In this document: positions 34,401-42,421 of the stretch, one piece after another
Layout: every line of letters begins with the position of its first letter
Numbering within the stretch: the first letter of the stretch is position 1
NCBI RefSeq assembly: GCF_042657365.1
Contig: NZ_JBHSKT010000004.1
Span: forward strand, 62,001-126,000
Direction: 5' to 3'
Origin: Adhaeribacter_A terreus
GTDB taxonomy: Bacteria; Bacteroidota; Bacteroidia; Cytophagales; Hymenobacteraceae
Length of the DNA stretch: 64,000 nt
Program-made: the position numbers and the translations under genes
The notes under the pieces: generated by a model
Database searches by the model: none
Told to the model about the DNA's origin: nothing
What the model saw: the letters and a program-made list of their open reading frames with translations, nothing else

Positions 34401-36989
34401 ATCGAACATCGGGTAGCCCGGTATTTTTTTGCGACCCGATTTGTTATTCGGTTTATTCAGATAGAGCTTTCCGTTCAGGCCGGTAAGGGCTTTTTCGGTA
34501 CTTACTTTCGGTTTCTTTTTCACGACCGGTTTTGGCTCGCCGGTCGTTTCGTCGGCCACGGCTTCTTCCTCAATAATCGGATCGCCCCATTCATCGAGCT
34601 GCGGCTTTTTCTTTTTAGCTTTCTTAGCTTTGGCTATTTCGCGGGCTTTTTTCTTTTCTTCCTTCTTTTTTTGCTTGGCCAGCTTTTTAGCGGCTTTAGC
34701 GGCCTGCAATTTTTGTATCCGAACCGAATCATCTTCCGGGAAATCATCCGGCGCAGAAATCTGGGCCAACGAATCGGCAGCGGCCTGGGCTTTTTCCTGG
34801 GCTATGCGTTCGGCGGCGGCGCTGTTCACATCGGCACCTTTAATATCTACTTTCTCTTTCGCGCCTTTTTTGCCTTTTCTGGTCCGGAAGATCAGCGAGT
34901 CGATCTTGGTCATATCGATCCAGTAATCGTTGTAGCTGAATTTGAAACCGGAACCTTTAAAAATGAAGTTTGGCGTGGTAACGCGCCCGGCAAATTCCAT
35001 GTCCCGGTTTTTCCGCACCCGCACAATACCGCTATCCGGCACGGCAATAATCGCCCCAGAATCGGCATTAAAGGCAAATTGCTTTACGCCCCGCAGCACC
35101 AGTTCCTTGCTGCCCATATCGAACGTCGCATTTTTACCGGCGCCGGAATAAGACTTAATGGAAATATGGTCGAAGTCTTTTTTATCGCGGTGCGCATTTA
35201 CGTAATGTATTGCTTTGGGCTTCAGAATGATATAACCGGTAGTACTGTTGTATTCTATGTAACCCAGCCGCGCCATAGCCGCCATCGATTTTTTGAGCGT
35301 AGCTTCCTTTATTTTTAAATCCTGGGCTACATCTACGGCGTAGAATTTATCGGTTTTTTTGCGTTGCGAATAGCCCACCAACATTTGCAGCGGGTGGAAA
35401 CTCGAAATACCTTTCAGTTGCTGGTAACGCTTATCGGAAAAATAATCGGCCGATTCGATCTGGGCCGGCACCATTTCTTTAGCTGTGATGATGGAAAATA
35501 CCATTTGCGGCTCGGCCAGATTCCAGATCAGCAGGTCGGCGGTAATTTCCATTTTATGATATGAATCTAGGAACGGAATTTCTTTCAGCGCGCTGTTATT
35601 GTTTTCCATCATTTTCAGCATGTTCCGTTCCCGCGAAAACTTGAATTCCATACCCGGATGAGTAATGGAATCTTTTTCCTGGTAAATAGTAATGCCCGCG
35701 CGTTCCGCCGAAATTAAGGTATCGCCGAGAATGTAGTTGCGCGAATACGACTTGAATTTCTTTTCGCCGTTATATTTGGCTACCAGATAAGAAAAGCTGT
35801 TATCTAAGGCGGCACTCATAATTTTAGCGCCCTGCAACGTAAACCCACCACGATAAGCCAGGTTTTCGCCTAAATTTTTAAGCTTGGCATCATTGGTAAA
35901 AGAGGCAAAACGCGGATAGCCATAATCTACGTTAATAACGCGGCGCTTGGCTTTATATTCAAAAACACCCTCAATGGGTTCTTCTAAAGTAGCGTTATAA
36001 GTAAGCGTGGCGCCTTCGGCTTTGAACTCAGGCTTGGTAACGTCGAAATTATATTTTTTGAGCTCTACCGAAGCCGGATTGCCATTGATATCCCAATCGA
36101 AATGACCGCCTTTACCCACAAACTTGTTTGAAAGCAAAGAAACGACCCCGCTGGTTTTGTAAATGGTTACCGAATCGAACTGGCTAACCATGTAAATATC
36201 GGCGTCTTTAATTACAATGGCCGGGCCTTTAACAACGGGAACTTCTTCGGTTAAATAACTGGTACGCATGCTGCTTTCTTCCGGCACAACTTCCGGTTCC
36301 GGAGCTGTACCCCAGCCGTCGTCTTCGGTTTTGGCAGTGGTTTCGGTGTCATCCCAGCCCGACCAGTCGTCCCAGCCGTCGTTGCTTTTCTTTTTCTCGG
36401 TCTTTTTAGCAGTTTTCTTTGGTTCTGCTTTGGGTTTTGGAGCTGGTTTTGGTACCGTTTTTACGGGCTCAGGTTCATCTACTTCGTTGCCGTAGCGGTA
36501 TTCAAAAGAAAAAGTACCCCCGATCACGCGCAGGGCATTGGTTCTGGTGCGGTATAAAGCTTTGGTATCTAAAAAACGGTAGGCCGTAGCCATAAACGTT
36601 TCTACCGATTTCGGATCTTCTTTCTGATACGTTTCATCGATCACGTTCATAACCTTATCCAGTTCCTTGCCGGTAAGGCTGTGCACGTTTACGGCGCTTC
36701 CAATGGCACCAAAATAATTTACAAAGTGCGGATAAGGTTTATACTTTTTTGCCTGCAAGCCTTTCGCGAATTTTATAACGCGGGTTTTCTGTTCAGGGCT
36801 TATCAGGCCGCTTTTCCAGGCCATATCGAGCATGGAAGCAACCTGTATAGCGCGATCGTTACGGGTTGGCACCATCATTGTCTGAACTTCCCCGATAAAA
36901 AGATCCGGATCTTCAGAGAACTTCGGCGTTTGGGCAAACGTGGTTACCAGGCTAAAAAAGAAAAAGCAAAAAAGTAAAAAAGACCTCAT
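31419..36989 (-). CDS. Very large envelope protein with Lys/Pro-rich C-terminus
   Basis: 1856 residues. A signal peptide (1-19, ending TTFA) is followed by an alpha-helical N-terminal region. A Glu/Lys/Pro linker with WDDWSGWDD (about 185-245) leads into a long beta-rich body of repeating short strands. The tail (about 1700-1856) alternates Pro/Ala/Asp/Glu stretches with runs of Lys. A KKPxxDExGxPI motif occurs three times (about residues 793, 1733 and 1835), each after a lysine run. Similar giant proteins are conserved but uncharacterised in Cytophagales; I assign no function. prmA is 15 bases upstream, so they may share a transcript. Confidence 0.8.
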   Translation of the reverse strand: MRSFLLFCFFFFSLVTTFAQTPKFSEDPDLFIGEVQTMMVPTRNDRAIQVASMLDMAWKSGLISPEQKTRVIKFAKGLQAKKYKPYPHFVNYFGAIGSAVNVHSLTGKELDKVMNVIDETYQKEDPKSVETFMATAYRFLDTKALYRTRTNALRVIGGTFSFEYRYGNEVDEPEPVKTVPKPAPKPKAEPKKTAKKTEKKKSNDGWDDWSGWDDTETTAKTEDDGWGTAPEPEVVPEESSMRTSYLTEEVPVVKGPAIVIKDADIYMVSQFDSVTIYKTSGVVSLLSNKFVGKGGHFDWDINGNPASVELKKYNFDVTKPEFKAEGATLTYNATLEEPIEGVFEYKAKRRVINVDYGYPRFASFTNDAKLKNLGENLAYRGGFTLQGAKIMSAALDNSFSYLVAKYNGEKKFKSYSRNYILGDTLISAERAGITIYQEKDSITHPGMEFKFSRERNMLKMMENNNSALKEIPFLDSYHKMEITADLLIWNLAEPQMVFSIITAKEMVPAQIESADYFSDKRYQQLKGISSFHPLQMLVGYSQRKKTDKFYAVDVAQDLKIKEATLKKSMAAMARLGYIEYNSTTGYIILKPKAIHYVNAHRDKKDFDHISIKSYSGAGKNATFDMGSKELVLRGVKQFAFNADSGAIIAVPDSGIVRVRKNRDMEFAGRVTTPNFIFKGSGFKFSYNDYWIDMTKIDSLIFRTRKGKKGAKEKVDIKGADVNSAAAERIAQEKAQAAADSLAQISAPDDFPEDDSVRIQKLQAAKAAKKLAKQKKKEEKKKAREIAKAKKAKKKKPQLDEWGDPIIEEEAVADETTGEPKPVVKKKPKVSTEKALTGLNGKLYLNKPNNKSGRKKIPGYPMFDASTGAVVYFNKPDVLDGAYDSSVYFTIPPFKLDSIGSASQSAVNFKGTFHSGNIFPPIETRLTVMPDQSLGFEYQMPEEGMPVYGGKGKATGKITLNENGLQANGSINYLASTLKSDTFTFYLDSVTTKRGISGAIAANKTGIFPDAVIGHYEMNWHVSADSLALNKPDSLFNEKYMDPIKLYNGQFAYKGRAVITPEGLKGNGMVESEETKIKSPYFNFQETHFKGNNAVMEIKSDNPDKPALLATDVHMDYDLKKGYAEFSPERVGFASTELPNAQYKTSLSGGKWDFKQKIVTMNEPEGKEDITSSFFYSTNPDQDTLKFYAKSAFYDLNTNTLKAGGVPYIRANDAHIYPGDGNVEITEGADIKVLQNSKIVMDTLNRFHEMVQGEIDIMSRKEFQGFATLEYKNSQGKAFPIKFGSFTRDSVLIEKGQPYEYVTKAVGEVAEETRMELLPKILYKGVVNLTSNKQLLDFDGEMKLAFGDEAASAWFPYKNTVNPDSIRVTIKNMKTVDDVPLVTGLHVSGNSSKIYNTFVSEKADETDLSVFEVDGLLSYDKFNREFKLGDESRAYADSYEGNVMLYNDSSKVAKYEGKFNLIKSERDFKLATSGSARANLDSNRVNLDAFMAFDINLPSQAWAQMGTMLVDNSSGAPEAVNSGNSALLFKLGEFLGNKGVEDYINKTNSGYVSFPKISPKLIHSLVLNEVKLRWSQKTGAWYSVGPISVANIDKTDVNVQMPGHIEIKRNGEFDVVNIYLEANPTTWYYFSYSENVLTVASSDGKFNQILAPKLKPAGTVAATFTPIAGETMDRNQFVLNFRNTYLGGKGEPLVDAPAVQINEEPASDPATESAEGEGDGTEPAAGKKKKKEKKKKPQVDEYGYPIEDEPVADTPPAEAPPADAPPADAPVADTPAEEAPAEEAPAKKKKKEKVKVKEEEQIDAPAEEAPADTPAEPAAEPEPEAKPEKKKKEKKKKPKLDEFGEPIEEDTEADIAP

Positions 36990-37004
36990 AAAAGGATATT
37001 CAGA

Positions 37005-37841
37005 TTACATAAGCGGTTTCCGGAAAATAGCCGAAACCCAGTTGTTTTTCTCGCGGTTGGTCTCAAAAACCAGGCCGCAACGCGTAGCTTCTTCTTTCAG
37101 AGCAGGCAGATCTTCGATGTAAAAACCGCTTAAAACCAACGGACCGCCGCTTTTCAGCAGTTTGGTGTAAGCAGCCAAATCGGCCAGCAGTACGTTGCGG
37201 TTAATATTGGCCAGCACCACATCATAAGGCGCATCGTTTTCTACCACTTTTACATCGCCGAAATGCACCAAAATGTTCGGGCAGTTGTTCAGTTCTGCGT
37301 TTTCGCGGGCATTTTCTACGCTCCAGTCTTCTACTTCCACGCCCACTACCTCGCTGGCACCCAGTTTACAAGCCATAATAGCCAGAATACCGGTGCCGGT
37401 ACCCATATCCAAAACCCGCTTGCCTTTATGATCTACCGTGAGCTGGTTCTCGATCATGAGCGTGGTGGTTTCGTGGTGGCCGGTGCCGAAGGTCATTTTC
37501 GGATTGATCACGATGTCGTACTGCACGTTTTCCGGCTGCGGGTGAAAGGAAGCACGTACGGAAACTTCGTTGCCAATGATCAGGGGTTCGAAATTCTTCT
37601 CCCACTCTTCGTTCCAGTTCTGCTTTTCAATTTTGCTGGTCTGGTAGGAAATTTCAGCCATGGCGGCGTATTTCGCTACTACTTCCTGCAAATCGGTTTC
37701 GCTGAAAATGTCTTCAGTAATGTAAGCGTTGAAACCGGAATCGGTGTCCATGAACGTATCGTAACCAATTTCGCTGAGTTCGGCAGTTAAAATATCGGCA
37801 AAATCCTGGGGCGCCTGAACGGCAACTTCAATAAAATCCAT
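37005..37841 (-). CDS. prmA: Ribosomal protein L11 methyltransferase
   Basis: 278 residues. The SAM-binding motif I is VLDMGTGTGILAIMACKLGA. The substrate loop motif appears as VVLANINRNVLLADL, and FGTGHHETT precedes the Rossmann fold, a hallmark of PrmA. It trimethylates L11 lysines in the cytosol. The N-terminal recognition domain (1-115) is present. It starts 10 bases after the stop of the DUF6150-type gene and ends 15 bases before the giant protein gene, so the three genes may be co-transcribed. Confidence 0.93.
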   Translation of the reverse strand: MDFIEVAVQAPQDFADILTAELSEIGYDTFMDTDSGFNAYITEDIFSETDLQEVVAKYAAMAEISYQTSKIEKQNWNEEWEKNFEPLIIGNEVSVRASFHPQPENVQYDIVINPKMTFGTGHHETTTLMIENQLTVDHKGKRVLDMGTGTGILAIMACKLGASEVVGVEVEDWSVENARENAELNNCPNILVHFGDVKVVENDAPYDVVLANINRNVLLADLAAYTKLLKSGGPLVLSGFYIEDLPALKEEATRCGLVFETNREKNNWVSAIFRKPLM

Positions 37842-37851
37842 TTAAATAAAT

Positions 37852-38235
37852 CTAATCTTTACAACCGGCAAAAGACCGGGTTTTGGTAAAATAAACGCCG
37901 AAATCGGCCAGGTTGCGGTTTGGCGAAACGAACACCACGAAATCGGCGAAATCGCGGTTCGGCGCGGGGTACCACAAGCCGGGCGCATCGGCAAAAAGCT
38001 TGTTATCTTCTTTATAAACCACCAGGTTGGCAAAAGCCTCTTCGGTTTCTTCGTAAATGGTAAACTGCGTTCCGGCCTGTTTGCGCGGGTCGCGCTCAAA
38101 ATATACCGAGCCGTAAATGCGGCAGAAATCGGGCGGCAAAACGGTAGGCTTTTCGGGTAAAAAAGTCGTTTCGGCCGAAACAGATGCCGCCGGAAACGCC
38201 CAAAGCAGGAAAATTAAAATATACAGAATTCGCAT
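37852..38235 (-). CDS. Secreted DUF6150-type small protein
   Basis: 127 residues. A signal peptide (1-21, ending SVSA) is followed directly by residues derived from an R1 unit (TFLPEKPTVLP, 24-34). The body consists of repeated short units built on A-D/N-F/L-x-V: ANLVVYKEDNKLFADAPGLW, DFADFVVFVS, NLADFGVYFT, typical of the DUF6150 family found in Bacteroidota. Its function is unknown. It is first in a likely operon with prmA. Confidence 0.75.
   Translation of the reverse strand: MRILYILIFLLWAFPAASVSAETTFLPEKPTVLPPDFCRIYGSVYFERDPRKQAGTQFTIYEETEEAFANLVVYKEDNKLFADAPGLWYPAPNRDFADFVVFVSPNRNLADFGVYFTKTRSFAGCKD
38138..38167 (-). repeat. R1 repeat unit inside the DUF6150-type gene
   Basis: Minus-strand reading GACTTTTTTACCC then GAAAAGCCTACCGTTTT, translated in frame as PEKPTVL at the mature N-terminus. 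Confidence 0.75.
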
Positions 38236-38510
38236 TTAGCAGTCTTAAACCTTAAAATTAACGAAAATCTGTGGGAAAATAATATAAATCAGTCGGTTGG
38301 TTTCGCGCAATCGCTTTGGTTTTGTTAAAAAATTACCTGAATGTTATGTTTACCGCAAAGATTCTAGCTTTTTTAAAGCGGCTCACGCAGAACTAACATA
38401 AAGAGCAGGTTCATTTTTCTTGGACGAAAATATCAGTGTTTGACTAAAAAACTTGCCATAACCAAAACCTCCAGAATGCTGGTAGTAGCGCTTTAACAGT
38501 CATAGCATCC

Positions 38511-38541
38511 GGACTTTCCAAGCCCAAAACCCTACCGTTTT
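38511..38541 (+). repeat. R1 repeat unit
   Basis: GGACTTTCCAAGCC then CAAAACCCTACCGTTTTG, immediately before the tpiA terminator. Confidence 0.75.
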
Positions 38542-38545
38542 GAAT

Positions 38546-38582
38546 AAGAAAAAGCGCAACATTTATACGCTGCGCTTTTCTT
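38546..38582 (-). terminator. tpiA terminator
   Basis: AAGAAAAAGCGCA and TGCGCTTTTCTT stem, flanked on both sides by R1 units. Confidence 0.82.
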
Positions 38583-38589
38583 ATATTAT

Positions 38590-38620
38590 GAGTTTTCAGG
38601 CTCAAAAGCCTACCGTTTTT
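38590..38620 (+). repeat. R1 repeat unit at tpiA end
   Basis: GAGTTTTCAGGCTC then AAAAGCCTACCGTTTTT. The tpiA TAA stop (38619-38621) overlaps its edge. Confidence 0.75.
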
Positions 38621-39374
38621 AGAACGAACGGATAATCGTTAAGAAATCTGCTGATTTTAAAGCGGCGCCACCAATTAAACCACCGTCCACATCTTTGCAG
38701 GCAAATAACTCTTTGGCATTCTGCGCGTTGCAGCTACCACCGTAGAGAATCGGCGTTTTAGAAGCAGCTTCAGCATCGTAAGCGCGGGAAACCTGTTCGC
38801 GGATGAATTCGTGCATTTCTTGGGCTTGCTCAGAGCTGGCCGTGCGGCCGGTGCCAATGGCCCAGATCGGTTCGTAAGCAATAATTACCTGGTCGAATTC
38901 TTCGTTGCTTAAATGGAATAATCCTTCTTTTAACTGCTGCGCAATGAAATCGAAATGAATCTCCTGCTCGCGTTGTTCTAAAGATTCGCCGCAGCAGAAA
39001 ATTGGTTTTAAGTCGGCCGCCAAAGCAGCTTTCAGTTTCTGCTCCAGCAATTGGTTATCTTCCTGAAAATACTGGCGACGCTCGCTGTGGCCTAAGATCA
39101 CATATTCACAACCAACTGATTTTAACATCGTTGCCGAAACTTCGCCGGTAAACGCGCCGCTTTCTTTTTGATGGCAATTCTGCGCCGAAAGCTGAATGTT
39201 CGCACCTTTGTTTTCGTTAACGGCCGCTAAAAACGGGAACGGCGGCGCTACAATTACTTCCACGCCATTGGCCGGATTATTCTGCAGATCGGTAGCAATT
39301 TCGGTTACCAAAGCTAAAGCCTCCGGATACGTTTTGTTCATTTTCCAGTTTCCGGCTACAATTTGTCTTCTCAT
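38619..39374 (-). CDS. tpiA: Triosephosphate isomerase
   Basis: 251 residues from Met at 39374 (MRRQIVAGNWKMN), preferred over the Met at 39416 because TIMs begin with this strand; the extra 14 residues are not family-like. Catalytic Lys12 is in NWKMN, His96 in ILGHSERR and Glu168 in AYEPIWAIGTG. The phosphate-binding ILYGGSCNAQNA and GGLIGGAALK loops follow. It interconverts dihydroxyacetone phosphate and glyceraldehyde-3-phosphate in glycolysis. Monocistronic. Confidence 0.97.
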   Translation of the reverse strand: MRRQIVAGNWKMNKTYPEALALVTEIATDLQNNPANGVEVIVAPPFPFLAAVNENKGANIQLSAQNCHQKESGAFTGEVSATMLKSVGCEYVILGHSERRQYFQEDNQLLEQKLKAALAADLKPIFCCGESLEQREQEIHFDFIAQQLKEGLFHLSNEEFDQVIIAYEPIWAIGTGRTASSEQAQEMHEFIREQVSRAYDAEAASKTPILYGGSCNAQNAKELFACKDVDGGLIGGAALKSADFLTIIRSF

Positions 39375-39517
39375 GCGTTTATAGTCTATTTTTGAAAGCG
39401 TTTTTTCGTGGTGCATAGTTAAGAATTTTACCCCGGAAAGCCTAAAACCCCGCCTAAATCCTACCCTGTTTCATGGGAGCACTTTTTTCGCAATAGATTG
39501 CTGATTAACTTTTCCTG

Positions 39518-39548
39518 AAAAACGCTATGGTTTCCAGCCTAAAAAGTG
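39518..39548 (-). repeat. R1 repeat unit
   Basis: AAAAACGCTATGGTTTCCAG then CCTAAAAAGTG, in the divergent gap between tpiA and the 2Fe-2S gene. Confidence 0.75.
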
Positions 39549-39631
39549 CCCGATGCTTTCAATTCTGTTTGATTACAGGCAGCTATATTTTCAATCCTGC
39601 GTACAAAAAATACTAACTCCAAAATTCCGAA

Positions 39632-39925
39632 ATGGGTAGAGAATACAAAATTCCGAAACAGGTAATTTACGTTTGCACCGGCGATAAATGCAAAAAGCGC
39701 GGCGGCAAAGACACAGGCAAAGCTTTCCGCCAACTCTGCAAAGATTTCGGCCTCAAAAACGATGTAGAGATTATCAAAACCGACTGCACCGACCGCTGCA
39801 AACTGGCGCCGGTAATTTGTATTCAGCCGCAGAATTTGTGGCTTTATGAAGTAAGCGAATACAAAGTGCAGAACTTATTTCAGCAGCATATTTTAAATGC
39901 GGGCAAAAAAGAAGATCAGCCTTGA
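39632..39925 (+). CDS. Thioredoxin-like [2Fe-2S] ferredoxin domain protein
   Basis: 97 residues. Cys15 and Cys20 (VCTGDKC) with Cys52 and Cys56 (DCTDRC) give the C-x4-C ... C-x3-C cluster pattern of the thioredoxin-like 2Fe-2S fold, as in NuoE and Shethna-type ferredoxins. It is a small cytosolic electron carrier of unknown partner, without neighbours that would identify a pathway. Confidence 0.85.
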   Translation: MGREYKIPKQVIYVCTGDKCKKRGGKDTGKAFRQLCKDFGLKNDVEIIKTDCTDRCKLAPVICIQPQNLWLYEVSEYKVQNLFQQHILNAGKKEDQP

Positions 39926-39978
39926 AAGAAAAGCCAATTCGCCGTTGTTGGTGAAAACACCAATAACGGCGAATTCAA

Positions 39979-40106
39979 AACGTCATTCCGAGCACAATTG
40001 AGCGCGAGGTAGCGCGAAGATTGCGAACGTAGTTCAAGAGGAAACTTATGAGGCCGTATTATGATGCTGGCTTTATAAGTTGCCTCAACTTCGTTCGGGA
40101 TGACCA
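39979..40106. repeat. TCATTCCGAGCACAATTGAG dispersed palindromic element
   Basis: It begins GTCATTCCGAGCACAATTG, continues GCGCGAAGATTGCGAACGTAG, and ends with the inverted arm CAACTTCGTTCGGGATGAC. The same left block occurs inside R2 copy B (about 54141-54200) and, shortened, in copy A. Non-coding, between the 2Fe-2S gene and the ferritin gene. Confidence 0.65.
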
Positions 40107-40128
40107 GATAAATTAAAATATTTAAAAA

Positions 40129-40167
40129 AAAAGGTAGCGCAGAGTTTAAACCCTGCGCTACCTTTTT
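40129..40167 (-). terminator. Ferritin gene terminator
   Basis: AAGGTAGCGCAG and CTGCGCTACCTTTTT stem with long A/T runs on both sides. Confidence 0.88.
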
Positions 40168-40216
40168 GCTTTTCTGCGGAAATCATTTTCAAATTTCCAC
40201 ATCTTCAAATTAAAAT

Positions 40217-40741
40217 CTATTTCTCGTAATGAATGTGCGGAATGCGCTTATCGATCTCGTAACGGCCGGTTCCTTCTTCGCCAATTACATCAAACAATTC
40301 CAGCGCACGACGGGCTACATATTCCTCTTCGATCTGTTCGTTCAGGAACCACTGAATAAACTGGAACGTGATAAAATCGTTGGCTTTCATGCATTTGGAA
40401 GCCATGCGGTTGAATTGTTGCGTAACGTAAATTTCCTGCTGCAAAGCTTGCTCAAATACGCTTCGGAAGGATTCAAATTCCTGCGGAATGCCGGTAATTT
40501 CCGGGGAAATGGCACGGCCACCCAGGTCAGAAACATAGTTAAAAAGTTTCAGCATGTGCTCACGTTCTTCGCCAGATTGTTTCTGGAAATATTTGGCGCT
40601 GCAATCGAAACCGTTGCGGTCGCACCAGGAAGCCATGGCCAGGTAAACGGCCGAGGAATGTGCTTCTACTTTTATCTGTTCGTTTAATAGCGTTTCTATT
40701 TCTTCGGTAAGGGAAGTTTTAAGCCGGAGTAAGTCTTTCAT
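40217..40741 (-). CDS. ftnA: Ferritin (FtnA type)
   Basis: 174 residues, four-helix ferritin-like fold. Ferroxidase ligands are visible: Glu in EIETLLNEQIKVEAHSSAVY, the E-x-x-H pair in SGEEREHMLKLFNYV, and the C-terminal FLNEQIEEEYVARR. It oxidises Fe(II) and stores iron as a 24-mer in the cytosol. No haem-binding Met typical of bacterioferritin is seen at the usual place. Monocistronic with a strong terminator. Confidence 0.95.
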   Translation of the reverse strand: MKDLLRLKTSLTEEIETLLNEQIKVEAHSSAVYLAMASWCDRNGFDCSAKYFQKQSGEEREHMLKLFNYVSDLGGRAISPEITGIPQEFESFRSVFEQALQQEIYVTQQFNRMASKCMKANDFITFQFIQWFLNEQIEEEYVARRALELFDVIGEEGTGRYEIDKRIPHIHYEK

Positions 40742-40917
40742 AACGGTATCGGTTTTAAATAAAAAAGTCAGGAATAATTGCTTATGCCTGACTTAAATTT
40801 AACTGATATTTTAAGAATTGGTTACTCTTACAGCAGAAATGAGCTTAATACGGAATTGGTCTAAATTACCTCTTTAGATTTGAAATTTGAAGATGTGGGA
40901 ATTTGAAAATAAGGAAA

Positions 40918-40942
40918 TAAAAAAAGTCTGTGCGCCACAGAC
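40918..40942 (-). terminator. Terminator of the 117-residue protein gene
   Basis: GTCTGTG-CGC-CACAGAC stem followed by a T run on the minus strand. Confidence 0.75.
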
Positions 40943-40986
40943 CTTGGAATATTGATCAGAAAGAAGTCTTGATACTTATGTCTAAA

Positions 40987-41340
40987 TTAAACTGCCATCG
41001 CGTGCAGGCTTTCATAAATAATGCTGTTCAGCTCGATCATGGCTTTGGCGCCCTGCAGCAATTCCCGAAAATTCAGGACATCGGTTAAAGTCAGCACAAA
41101 AACGCGATCAGAACAAAGCGGATTTAAAACGACCACATCGGCAAAACGCGCCGGGTTCTCCGCCATTTCTTTAACGTCTATGGCTTCGAGGCTTTGTTTC
41201 AGGTGCAGGAAATCGGTAGGCTTAAAAGAAGAAAAACCGCCGGCAAACTCGATCCAGTAAACGTTATAGCGGTTGCATTGAAAAACAGCGCCGAATTCGG
41301 TCCGGAAAATTTCTGATAAAGTATTGGCAGCGGTTCCCAT
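40987..41340 (-). CDS. Conserved-looking hypothetical protein
   Basis: 117 residues, no signal peptide or membrane segment. It begins MGTAANTLSEIFRTEFGAVF and contains CNRYNVYWIEFAGGFSSF and a helical VFVLTLTDVLNFRELLQGAK. Regular predicted secondary structure, a terminator of its own and codon use like its neighbours support a real gene. I do not recognise the family. Confidence 0.7.
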   Translation of the reverse strand: MGTAANTLSEIFRTEFGAVFQCNRYNVYWIEFAGGFSSFKPTDFLHLKQSLEAIDVKEMAENPARFADVVVLNPLCSDRVFVLTLTDVLNFRELLQGAKAMIELNSIIYESLHAMAV

Positions 41341-41431
41341 ATTTTGGAGCAGTAATGTTGCTTTAAAAATGAATCTGCTGCAAAGATACGCTCAATTTAG
41401 AATTAGTCCAAATAAAGAGAGATGATAGTTG

Positions 41432-41629
41432 TCAGTTTTTTGCATCTTTCTTTTGAAGCTCTTTTTCCAGACAGCTTTTGCAATAGCAACTGGTAGCATC
41501 TTCGTTCAAAGGCATAATATTGGGCAAACTATCGCACCAGCAGATGGCATCGCCATTTACTGCACCACACAATAATCCGGTGCCGCATTTATAGCAGGGA
41601 ATGGTGGGTTTGTTTTCGGGATTTGGCAT
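41432..41629 (-). CDS. Cysteine-rich CWC-type small protein
   Basis: 65 residues with eight cysteines: Cys12, 15, 21, 30, 32, 48, 50 and 53. The CWC triplet at 30-32 and the paired C-x2-C, C-x-C-x2-C knuckles fit the cysteine-rich CWC family, presumably a zinc-binding protein of unknown role. Its upstream side adjoins a partial R3 element. Confidence 0.78.
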   Translation of the reverse strand: MPNPENKPTIPCYKCGTGLLCGAVNGDAICWCDSLPNIMPLNEDATSCYCKSCLEKELQKKDAKN

Positions 41630-41659
41630 TTTAATATTTAGCTTTTAGCTTCCTTTTTC

Positions 41660-41822
41660 CGTCATCTCGACCGCAGGGAGAGATCTCATCAAGTTAGCAG
41701 TAGTTTCTATCCTGGCTTTCTACTTTATTCCGGAGATCTCTCCTGACGTCGAGATGACGGCTTTGAATTTGCTTTTGTAATAGAAAAATCCTCCCCCTAC
41801 CTCCTCCAAAGGGCGACTTATC
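41660..41822. repeat. R3 element, partial copy 3
   Basis: Inner inverted arms GTCATCTCGACCGCAGGGAG (41661) and CTCCTGACGTCGAGATGACG (about 41740-41759) are present, as is the right outer arm CCTCCAAAGGGCGAC (about 41802). The left outer arm is missing. Confidence 0.7.
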
Positions 41823-41836
41823 TTCTCACGGCTTTT

Positions 41837-42412
41837 TTACTTGATAACGATACCGTATTTCTCCAGCAAACCGGGTAAGCCATTGATTGAGAACTTTGCT
41901 TTTTTGATGCGGTTGATCTCCGGATCGAAGCTGTAATTGTAGGCGGTGGTGAAGTCAGCTTTTTCGAGGTTGGTGCGGTCGAAGGTGGTTTGGTGGAGGT
42001 CGCAGTGCTGGAATCTGGCTTCGGTGAGGTCGGCTTCGGCGAAGTTGGCTTCTTTGATACTGCAATCCTGGAAGGTGGTTTTCTTGAGTTTCTTTTTGTA
42101 GAAATCGGTGAGGTCTAAGGTGCAATTTTGAAAGTTGACTTCGAATAGAAAATCGTTGCAACTTGCAAAACTTACCCCGATGAGTTTGCAGTTCTGGAAC
42201 CGAACGTTGTTGAGTTTGGCGTTGGCGAATTTGGCCATGCTCAGGTTGCAGTCTTCGAAGCGGCAATCGGTGAACTCGTTGCGCGACAGGTCGGCGTTGG
42301 CGAAGTTGCAGTGCTTAAAGGTGCAATCGATGAACTCCCGGCCGTTGAGTTTCTTTTCGGAATAATCGAGCTTTTCGAAGGTTTGCTGCTCTTGCAGAAG
42401 TTCTTGCATCAA
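41837..42412 (-). CDS. Pentapeptide-repeat protein
   Basis: 191 residues. From about residue 20 to 165 it consists of A(D/N)LSxx-type pentapeptides (for example FANADLSRNEFTDCRFEDCN, then NLSMAKFANAKL), with Cys frequent at one position of the coil. This predicts a right-handed quadrilateral beta-helix. Some members mimic DNA and protect gyrase (Qnr, McbG); others have no known role, and no such role can be asserted here. A second Met (42409) is an equally possible start. Confidence 0.85.
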   Translation of the reverse strand: MMQELLQEQQTFEKLDYSEKKLNGREFIDCTFKHCNFANADLSRNEFTDCRFEDCNLSMAKFANAKLNNVRFQNCKLIGVSFASCNDFLFEVNFQNCTLDLTDFYKKKLKKTTFQDCSIKEANFAEADLTEARFQHCDLHQTTFDRTNLEKADFTTAYNYSFDPEINRIKKAKFSINGLPGLLEKYGIVIK

Positions 42413-42421
42413 GATATTATA

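Larger units (their letters stand above)
38236..38618. other. Intergenic gap, 383 bp
   Basis: It holds the upstream region of the DUF6150/prmA operon, two R1 units (38511 and 38590) flanking the tpiA terminator (38546-38582), and nothing that looks coding. Confidence 0.55.

Noticed and set aside
33651..35318. A 555-codon plus-strand frame inside the giant envelope protein gene
   Set aside because: Fully antisense to a longer frame with a signal peptide and consistent codon use; its His/Arg/Phe-rich translation is typical of a shadow frame.
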